Of a DNA stretch of 64,000 nt, positions 55,033-64,000 are shown one piece after another. The notes below the pieces were generated by a model. The model made no database searches. It was not told the DNA's origin and worked only from the letters and a program-made list of their open reading frames with translations. The stretch comes from Blastomyces gilchristii SLH14081. Taxonomy: Eukaryota > Ascomycota > Eurotiomycetes > Onygenales > Ajellomycetaceae. The stretch's first letter is position 1, and each line of letters opens with the position of its first letter. The position numbers and the translations under genes were made by a program. The stretch spans positions 2,177,420-2,241,419 of the forward strand of contig NW_003101675.1 in assembly GCF_000003855.2 (NCBI RefSeq), in the 5' to 3' direction.

Positions 55033-58000
55033 GATGATAATACGCAGTACACAAACGAGTACCACTGATATATCAGCTCACGTACTGCAATTCATTCCAC
55101 AAGCAACAGGAACGAGAGCAAGAGAGAAATAAGAGAGGATAATAAAAAAACGAAGAGGAGGCGGAAGTGAGAACTTCATATGGCGGGTTTCCAGGTTGTT
55201 GTGGCCATCATCCCAGTTTGGAAGGCTGCCGGTGGCTGATCGACACGGCGAAAAAAAATCCAATAACAGCCAAAAATAACAAATAGTTCGTGGACAAGCA
55301 CCGGGAGCAGCTTTGCCCGACCGAGACCTTTTGGACCGTTGGACATTTGGAGTAGCAATGCTAGGCTGGCACGCAGATGTAGCAGGGAAACCTACATGAG
55401 CAAGTGCACACACGCATAGTTACAGCTCTGGATCTACTATGTATGTATGTATGTATGTATATATGTACTGCAGCCATGATGGCGGAGGGGCTGTCAGAGC
55501 TCCAAATGAAAACAACAAGGGTAAGAATAATAATACTCTTAAATATCCCAGTGCTCTAGGCGAAAACCCCCGTCATTTGCCATCATGAATGACTTGTTTC
55601 CCGGTAGCTTTACGGGGTAACTTAACCGAATCGTTAAAAAAATTCTAATCGAATTAAGACTTTTGCGGATGGATATTAACCTTAACTACATGGCCACTAG
55701 TAATAAGAGTAATAAGTGGTACGTAACATACCAAAGGGCATATTAACTAGTTGATTCGGTGCAGAGCACAGGACTTACTACTTGATTAGTTAAATGATTC
55801 TATAGTTTAGGTAACTCTTTGGACTCGCTCTGCAAGCACAGAGCATATACCTCTTTATAGAAAGACACATAACTATGTAAAGATAGTACAAACATAGAGA
55901 GTGCTTTCCATTTAATATCAAGCAACCAGACTAGGCCGAGAACTGCTCCTCGGCGGTATTTTATGTAAAATAAATAAGGTTTGTCTACCCCGTATCTACC
56001 CCATATATTATTACTCTAATTACACGCGCTAAACTATTGGTCCTCATACCATACCATACTACGGAGTGCGGAGTACGCGTAGGCTGAGTGGGGATCGTCT
56101 TGGAGTTTTTGAACGAAGCCCGTCGACAAGGTACTCTACTACCATGTCTTCGCTCCAATTCTTCCATGAAATATTCTTGCGCGGTTGTCTTGCAAACTGA
56201 TGCATGTTTCCAACGACCGTTCCACAAAAAGACAAGAGTCCGGCGTTCCCCAGCCAGCGTGCGACGCCTGGAGCCCGTCGACGACATCCAGAAAAGCCAC
56301 GATGATGATTTGGCCTAGCTGAGCCGGGATAAGCAACGGGGAAACATCATTTACATGTACAGTACTCCGTACATACATCTATGAACATGGAAACTTAAGC
56401 ATTCGATCCTAATTTGCCGATAACTCCATTGGCCATCGGAGTTTCGACGTCGAGGCTCAAGAGCTGAGCTACTATGACTTCTATGAGAGGGCACAACGTT
56501 CGACCGACCATTTCAAGCCGAAAAATAGTACGACTAAGGAAAATGCTACCTGTGCATTGCTGTCGGTTATTCTGTACCTAGGTATAGGTAGTTGCGACTG
56601 AGTTCCTCGAGTTTCTCATTCTATGTACTCCGTACATATCCCGTACTTCGGCCGTTGACCTTGTGAAAAACATAACTAGGATGTTGAGACATGGAAGAGA
56701 CCTCATCACCGACAAGGATTTGCAGTGGCCAGGCCGAGCAGCTTCAGATAGCCTAGACACGGGCGGGGTCAAACTAGGAGCACACTGCCCCGCATGATCT
56801 CCAAAATTAACAAAATCGGTTTGTTATGGGGCTGATATCAACATCGGGTTAGATGCATACAAAACTTGCGCTGTTGACCAGACCTCATCTATCCTGTTTT
56901 TCATCTCACAAGTTCACCTACGACGGCAATGATTACATCAGTGCAATTGAGATATTTCCCATCGGACTACTCAATACTCAACACCATGATAGTCCAACGA
57001 TAGCAAAACTCGACACGTCAAGGTATTTTTAGATGATAATAATCACCTTCTGTCCCAGGCCGTTCGAGGACCTAGAGACCCTTGTCCCCTGTCACATTGC
57101 AACCCTACGCCCTTCCGTGTCTGGAACCCCTTCCTTGTACGACAAGCAGCTGGGAGTTTGTGGGGAAATCCTTTGGGGAGACATCGAATGAGCAATCATA
57201 GCCCATGCAGAGGCCCCAGAACTAAAAGTGTCTGGATGTAAAAGAGGTCAAAAGTACCGAAGAACTGGCCTCAAGGATATGGCGACTTCCACTCAAATAT
57301 AAAGTGAGCCATAGGATAACGGAGCAAGTGGCCAACATCACTGCACCCAGGGATTAGACTATGCAGGAAGGGTATGTATCTGTCAAAGGTCTTCCTCCCT
57401 CCTTTTGTATCCTCCCTTGACAGGTCCCAGGGTAAGCAAGCAGTCATATTCATAATCACATGTTCTTTTTTGACCAAAGTGACAGCGCATGTTATCACGG
57501 AAGGTGCTCAGGGACTATCCATTCTGCTCTGGGGGAGGATAATATGTAACCGCACCTAGACAGAGGGATGCTACCAGAAATGCACTTTTTTCCTTGGATT
57601 AATAACAATTGAGACGTCGGTTGAAAGAGAAGTTGTTATGCTGATGCTCTCACTTGTATCTAGTCAGGGGCTTTATTCCCTCCCTCTTCACTCATCCCAC
57701 ATCAGTCTACCTTTTTTTAAACAACCAAGGCGCAGGGCAGATCTTTTATCATGAGCTGGGATATTCCCGGCCACTACATGTTGTGCCTTAGTAAACTCTT
57801 TCCTACTAACATCAAATATTCTCAAGTTGACCATGACTATTTCTGAATTTCAGCCAGGCTGGCATTCTTGTTTGGACCAAAACAGTCAGTAAAAGTTCCG
57901 CCACCCACTCCATTCACCTCCGACATTTGATGATGTGAGAGAATGGCATCACATAATAAGTAGAGCTTTTTGTATGTCACCCTATCGTACCACCGAAGTA

Positions 58001-59890
58001 CCGAAGTACCGATGAGTATACCTAGCCATCATTGTTTGGTATGTAATGTACATTGGCTGAAGGGGAGTGTTGGAATATTGGATTTCCCAGGAGTATCTGG
58101 CAAATGTACTGCCTTTTCATGTTCAATATCTGCTTTTTTTTTTTTCCCCATCATAAAGGCAAAGCTTTCCAGAAGCGTTGCAAGTAAAAATGTCATTATG
58201 GCCACCAAATTTTCCGAACAGCAGTTATGCCGCCAGCCCATTTATGTGCGCTGCGTAGATAATCACTATTGGAGTCGAAATGACATGGAAGAAAAGCTGC
58301 AGACGGCCCTGATCATGTGGAATTATGGGTGATGAGGGCATAGAGAGCATATGGAGCCTGCAAGGCGACCAACAAGTCCGTAGGGTTGAGTTCAAATTTG
58401 GGAAAGTATTTATTTTGATGCATAACGAAGGGATGTTAATCGGTGGCTCCTTCCGCACGGGCGTTTTGGCATTTCCAAGAGCTATCCGTGTGGTGTCCCT
58501 GGCCTGTCTAGCGATGATAGAGCGAGCCCAATACAACATAGAAACCATTTCCTTCCTGCGGTTGCAATTGAGGGACTGATTTGTTGGCTGCATTGGTGAA
58601 ACATGTCAAGAGCATCACGGAGGCTCAATATAGAAAATAAATCATCAATTTGAATAAGGACTTTCAAAGAGTGATAACTGGTGCAAAGTAAACAGGGCAT
58701 ATTCGTCAATTGCCTCTTGTGCTCTTTCTGGGGCCCCATTCAATATCTCCGGGCGAATCGGGAACTGCAATCCGGATCGACAGTGCTCCAATAAAGCGAA
58801 GCGGCGGAATGACCAGTGGACCTTGGTGGGATCTAGAAACTCATCATGGTTGGATGCTAGCTAGAAGTTTGTCATCAAGTTGCCGTCTTCTCTAACAAGT
58901 TTCACAGAGATAGAATCTGGTGCCGAACTGGCAAGGAACGGGTAGGTCGGTCTCAGATGGGGACCTGTCGGTGTTACTATTTTGACTTTAGCATTTTGTA
59001 GCTGGAATGTGTCCTTGGACTCAGGTCGCTCGATATAACGACAGCGTTGTCATTGTTTCCCCTTTTTTTCTGCATAGTAGCCCATGCGTCAAACATGGAG
59101 CCAATCCTAGTTCAAGATTCTGTTGAATGTGTCTCAGAACCAATATACAGCTGGACACTGCTATAAGGGTCTTGAACCATATGACTCGAGAACATTTGAG
59201 TCATTCATTATCAGCGAGAAGTGAAGTCGCATTCTGTTTTGTAGTATAATTGGTATACCCTCGACATAGGAAATATCACACACTCCTTCTTTCCATCGGA
59301 AAATATAGGGCTAAGGACCGGCGTGAGAAGAGGCGAGAATGGTATCCCATCCCCTTCCGAGGGAAACGTCGCATAATTTAAGCGCGATTGCCGAAATCCA
59401 CGTGACTTACAGCCACCACAACGACAAAGGACGTCGTCGTTCGTGGTACTGAATTGGCTACATATCCTTCAAGAATTTAAATCAGCACAATGGATGATAG
59501 AAATATCCTCCCAAAATCCAGCTAGCTTTTCTAGAGCTTCTAGGGATGCCCCGCTTGTAAATTCTCTCCTTTAGTCATCGCTTGATGTAACCCAGTGACG
59601 CCACACCACACCAAGGACGGACTCCATTTTCATTGAACGGTTGATTTACCTATTATTATTACTTACCCGGTGTCCTTCATGGAGTTTGCCTATTAAGCAG
59701 CACCCTTTACCTTTGGATTAGGTAGCCCAAGCCGCTTCGTATTGGTCTATCACCGGCAAGATACTTGCTTGATTTACCCACTGGGCTTTCGAATCAAATA
59801 TCATCCAGTGCAATCTTCGAACCTCGCCCCCCAATTATCTTTTCCAATTCTGTCTTCTTTTTGTGACATCGTCTCGAGAAGAGGGTCACT
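55033..59890. other. Long gene-poor interval
   Basis: About 4.9 kb of GC-normal DNA. The first few hundred bases should hold the beta-glucosidase promoter. The rest has only short, overlapping open frames without recognisable domains (longest about 120 codons, near 57,970-58,590). Features seen are a TATG microsatellite near 55,437-55,470, 9-mers TACTCCGTA at 56363-56371 and 56626-56634, and a T-run at 58133-58145. A noncoding transcript or an orphan gene cannot be excluded. The last few hundred bases are presumed promoter of the membrane-protein gene. Confidence 0.45.
55437..55470. repeat. (TATG)n microsatellite
   Basis: About six TATG units followed by TATATATG, lying about 0.4 kb upstream of the beta-glucosidase start codon. 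Simple repeat only. Confidence 0.85.
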
Positions 59891-60833
59891 ATGGTGTCCA
59901 CGCGCCATCATCCAAGGGACTTCCCCCAGCCAAGTGCAACCGGCGTAAATACGCACGCAGAAAAGGATCAGAATCGATATGTTGTTGCTCGTGAATGGCG
60001 ACACACTCCATCAGTAATCGTGACACTTTGGCTATGTATATCAATTCCAGTCGTTCTTTGGGATGCTAGCTATGTTTTACTTCGACCACATAGCATGCCC
60101 GGCGGGAGTCTGCACTACATCTGGAGTCCGTATGCCCTCTATGGCACCATCGACTATATCTATGGCTGGCCTGCATGGAACAACCGAAATGGGTTCACAA
60201 GTGCGCAAAGCCTGATGAACCTAGTTGAAACTGCGTGCTACCTTTTCTATTTGTTTGTGCTCTTTAACTACGGGACGACATCCAACTATAAGGGCGAGAA
60301 CAAAGGCAAGTCAGCGACAAAGGGTGATTTCTTTGCCCCACGGAGATCAATCGGCGGAAGGTTAGGAGCGATTGCGCTGCTGGTGGTTTTCAGTGGTAGT
60401 GTAATGACTGTCAGTAAAACAGTGCTATATGGTGAGTTCTCCAAAGCTTGTGATGGCTTGTCGCTATCTACACCACCCTGAGTGTTCGAAAATATTCGGC
60501 CACTGTTTACTCTTCCACTAGCTAATAATATCTCTCCGATGTTTCAGGCCTGAATGAAGCCTGTTCTGGATTCGACAATGTAGGGCACAACAGCTTCTGG
60601 ACTTTAATCTTCCTGTGGATCATTCCAAAGTAAGGCTCTCATTATTAATATTACACCATCATGTCATGCATCGGCTTTTGGTCATCTAGTTAACCAATCC
60701 ACTTTATGGAATCAGTGGATTTTGGATTGTGGTCCCCAGCTACGCCTCCTTTTATTTTGGTAACGAAATCCTAAACGCTATAGAGCCACGTAGCGGTCTC
60801 GCCAATACAAACGAAGACTCGAAGTCAAAATAA
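59891..60833 (+). CDS. Conserved fungal integral membrane protein, function unknown
   Basis: Exons 59891-60431, 60548-60629 and 60716-60833 total 741 nt, 246 aa. The junctions read smoothly as TVLYG-LNEACSGF and WIIPN-GFWIVVPSY. At least four to five hydrophobic segments are visible: near SVIVTLWLCISIPVVLW, ETACYLFYLFVLF, LGAIALLVVFSGSVM, FWTLIFLWIIP and FWIVVPSYASFYF. A loop carries HYIWSPYALYGTIDYIYGW. I recall proteins of this pattern as conserved but unnamed in filamentous ascomycetes. The number and size of segments are also like the EXPERA/emopamil-binding class, but I do not see its catalytic residues with confidence. The C-terminus is short and charged. Confidence 0.82.
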
Positions 60834-63800
60834 CCGTAACAAGATCGGCTCTACTCCCTTTCCTGCGTGAAATGGGAGTCCAATACGATCAGGCTCTCAC
60901 GCAAGCCAAAAGACCTTGTCGAGTTATGAATCCCAACCTCCTGATTATCCGCAAAAATTGCATGATACGGCCCTTTTTGTAATCCGTTTGCAGCACTGCA
61001 GGAAGCGTGGGGAGCAACCCGAAGGGATTCCTGGATCTGGAGTCCCCAAAGACTTTGCGGCTGCGCCTCGGGAGTTGTCCACGGAGTTATCAGCACAGAA
61101 CAGCATCTCCATTTTTTAGCAACACCGCTTGTTTTTGTGCCCAGGAATATCTTGATAGTGATACCACGTTGGATAGTTTTTGATGCAAATGAGAATTTTG
61201 ATAACATAGCCACCCTAATATCATGGCTCCATTGCGTGAGAAAATCGCTGCTTCCAATCCGTTACGAGAATTGGTTGTCTATCATTTGATATTTTAGAAC
61301 CAACAGCATTTCTCTAATTGTGACTTGGAGAGCCCCATGATCATCTGCTACTCCCGTAGCTCCTCCATAACCTATGCATTTTAACAACAGGACTTTGCCG
61401 CTCGTGATCAGCCTGGAGCTGCAAGGCCACCGATCCTCCCTTCTCTACATTCGCCGCTGGAAAGGTTAAAAAGTAGGTGGAATGTTTCCAATTCCCCTAA
61501 TCAGGCTATCCACTGAAATTCACAAGCTTCAGGACACATTCCCAGCGTTGTTTTACAAACGTGTACCGCCCCGGGAACCCAATCCCGAACTAAAATGCAG
61601 TGATGTGCCTCAAATGCTGATAGATTCTCATTGGTCGGGGAAGAACTGAACCCGTTCCGGCTATCCAGTCCACCGGGACAGCTTTTTCTTGCCAAGGCTT
61701 CTCCCCTCTGCTTGGAGATCAAAGCGCATACTACAGCTTATTCAGGATGACGGGAAAGTACCGTACAGTCGTCCAATGAAAACGACCCATAAGAAAAAGA
61801 AATTTTACGATGGGCATTTCCATCCTGTCCCCTGGATGCTCCGTATCGTGTTAGTTATGCAGAGGGTGAAAATGTTTTCGGATCCAGCAAGCCGGATTAG
61901 GGCATGTCCTTTATTTTTGCCCTGGGCCTGCCCACGTGTGTTTGTTATGGCTTGATGACAGCCGGTTATTTGAATTCAGGCGGCAGGTGTCCTAAATGTT
62001 CATTTTTATTGGGTTCGGAACCTCTCCCGGACTCGGATTGCTACTCCCTCGACAAAGAGCATTGCCTAAGAGAATCAAAAGCAAAAGGGTAAGACGATTT
62101 AAACAATTAACGGCCTTGGAAGTCTGCACTCGGAATGGCGGAATGAACACAATTGGACCTAAGAAAAAAAAAAAAGATGTTTAGTTTTGCAAGGCGTGAA
62201 TGGTTCATGTACCAACGTATGGTACATGTACAATTGTTTCTCGGTCTACGAGAATGTGCAAGAAAGTCGCAAACTGACTGTATGGTCAGTACCAAGTACC
62301 CATTATCCTATGGATCTACTACGTACCCATCCTGCGTCCCCAGACGCATGACGTCTTCTTCCTTTGTTGGGCTGCTTGGTTGATTTCTTTGTTGTTCCCC
62401 GATCAGCCCTCGATAACCAACAACTTTTGACAAAATTGAGGGCTCATCAGCCACTCTTTGTTTCACGCCGAGATCCTGGACATTATCTTAGCATTCTAAG
62501 CTCAAATAGGGCAATGGAAACTCTCCCTGCTGCATTTACCTGGAGTCAATTCTTCACTAGCGACGAGATGAGCGAAATAGCCTTTGTGGTGAGACTTGCA
62601 CAGCACATTCCGGGTTATATTGTAGGAATACATTCCTGTCCATCCCTGCACCCTGGCAGCCTCGATCCAGTCATGGCGATATTGCAAGCGGTGAGCAAAA
62701 GCCTTCTCTCCTGGGAACGATATTTCGGACAGGACAGGTCAAATTCGACCCCACTTTGCCCTTACAACTTTCCTTACCTTCTCTGGCACTTGCTAAGCGG
62801 CTAGCATTGCAGACCGTTATTATATCAATCTTAACATAATAGGCCAGCCCCCAGGTTGCGAACAAGCTTTGATATCACAAGACCCACAACTTTCTACATA
62901 ACTACCCGAATATCGGTACACCAACATGACGAGCGAGCATATCCATTGGGCGTGAATCTATTTCAAACCAGCGGTAATCGATTAAACCTACTACACAAAG
63001 GCCTATATATTCTCCGTGTGGGGGTGCGGACATTGTTCTAGTCTAGGATGACACCTCATTCTCACGCCTCTTTCCCGCCACCCTGCTATCCAAGGAATGG
63101 CTTAGGCGGAAGGTATGATCCCAGAAACAAGTTTAAAAAGTAGTAGGGATATCTGAACGCCATTCTAGGAACGCGCCAGGAGAGGTCTTGTGATGAATAC
63201 CGCACAGCCGCCAGTATAGTGCTTCTCCCTCCCTGGTTTGCTGACAGCCGAGCCGAGGGCTCTCATGTTATTATGAATATGTATCAAGTTATCTACCAGA
63301 TGCATCTACGGAGTACTTCGCTAGCTAACTAATTCACCTGCTCGTGGGGGCCCTAGTTCGTACGTACCTGTACATGCACATGCCTTGTACATGCAGGGAT
63401 TTAGGCAACTTTCTATAACGCCTCCATCCTAAATTCTAATGTGTGTGAGACGCCTATTAGTGGAATCACTTTCATTTGCCGAAACCTTAAGATTGCGCGA
63501 GAAGACGAAAGGGAATACTGAACGTAATTTCCTCCATGTTGTTTCTGGCGCTCCTGGTAGTGATGGACAACCAGCTGGACACACCATACATTTCTTCTTG
63601 CGCCTCTCTGCCTGTCAAAATCCACGGAACGAGAATACCTCGAGTTTATTGGTCTCTCCGCGGATTCGCTCTGGAGATAATCTAGTTAGGCATTTTTGTA
63701 CATGATTGAAGGGGGCGCAAGTCCTTCCTGCTTTTGTTCCCAGGCAGCCTACGGACGCACCCGAGGTGGCTTACCCAATCTAGATGGAATAGGAGTAAAT

Positions 63801-64000
63801 CCAAAAATACACCCTTTACTATATTGAAAAAACTTTAATGCATATAATACGAACTATGGTGAACATCTATCATCCCTAAGACCCACGGACCAACGCACTT
63901 CAAGACTAAAAATTTAGGGTTTAGGAGAATTGGCGTTCCTCAATTCGGAACCGCTCACCCAGAAGAATGGAAAGGAATGCAGACTCAAAAAAGAGAAAAT
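60834..64000. other. Terminal interval, no gene recognised
   Basis: About 3.2 kb of GC-normal DNA. Open frames up to about 146 codons (for example 62364-62804 on +) have no recognisable motif and overlap frames on the opposite strand. A poly-A run lies at 62163-62175 and one TACGGAGTA 9-mer at 63307-63315. The interval could hold 3' UTRs, an orphan gene, or the promoter of a gene beyond the window. Confidence 0.4.

Noticed and set aside
62364..62804. 146-codon open frame as a gene
   Set aside because: No recognisable domain, strong overlap with open frames on the other strand and no supporting splice sites.
1..64000. CRISPR array, bacterial operons or biosynthetic gene cluster
   Set aside because: The window is fungal, direct repeats are transposon- or microsatellite-derived, and the genes present belong to unrelated functions.

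Overview
This window reads as nuclear DNA of a filamentous ascomycete, most likely an onygenalean dimorphic fungus of the Blastomyces/Emmonsia type. That placement is an inference from three things: short GT-AG introns in well-conserved Eurotiomycete-type genes, a Zn2Cys6 regulator, and a sharp split between GC-normal gene islands and very AT-rich blocks of mutated transposons. No species marker was identified.

Layout. Positions 1-142 are GC-normal DNA of unknown identity. Positions 143-28,020 are one AT-rich block built from nested, hypermutated transposons. It holds two hAT DNA transposons (143-3482 and about 5821-9562), two non-autonomous hAT derivatives with 8-bp target duplications (4403-4909 and 27072-27577), an outer Ty3/Gypsy element (9563-11557 plus 19893-26690) and a second copy of the same family inserted into its integrase (11558-19892, TSD ATAAT). 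It also holds a 5'-truncated Tad1-like LINE (19917-21995, 14-bp TSD), a 370-bp tRNA-derived SINE (7591-7960, 15-bp TSD) and a 1.07-kb tRNA-headed retroposon (18298-19364, 13-bp TSD). The 3' tail of the retroposon matches the LINE. Positions 28,080-32,600 carry a convergent gene pair, TAD1 (tRNA adenosine deaminase, +) and ERG24 (sterol C-14 reductase, -). Positions 32,605-39,207 are a different Ty3/Gypsy element with a CTTTT TSD, inserted about 157 bp upstream of the ERG24 start codon and itself carrying a second 1.07-kb retroposon (37744-38811).

Positions 39,208-64,000 are GC-normal. They carry ATG27 (+), a 980-aa Zn2Cys6 transcription factor (-), a 0.6-kb inverted-repeat element with perfect 38-bp ends (47109-47719), a decayed STAND/NACHT NLR-type gene (-), a secreted GH3 beta-glucosidase in six exons (-) and a small polytopic membrane protein in three exons (+). 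The rest, notably 55.1-59.9 kb and 60.8-64.0 kb, shows no gene I can support. The exon models of TAD1, ERG24, ATG27, GH3 and the membrane protein all sum to whole codons and join conserved protein motifs across each intron.

How the parts fit. The host genes are unrelated housekeeping or secretory functions, not a pathway cluster. The cohesive biology is in the mobile DNA: a LINE and a tRNA-headed retroposon sharing a tail, hAT transposases with matching deletion derivatives, and a C-to-T hypermutation (RIP-like) that has removed almost every CC, GG and CG dinucleotide from the repeats and altered reverse transcriptase active sites. The mutated block ends abruptly at the gene islands.
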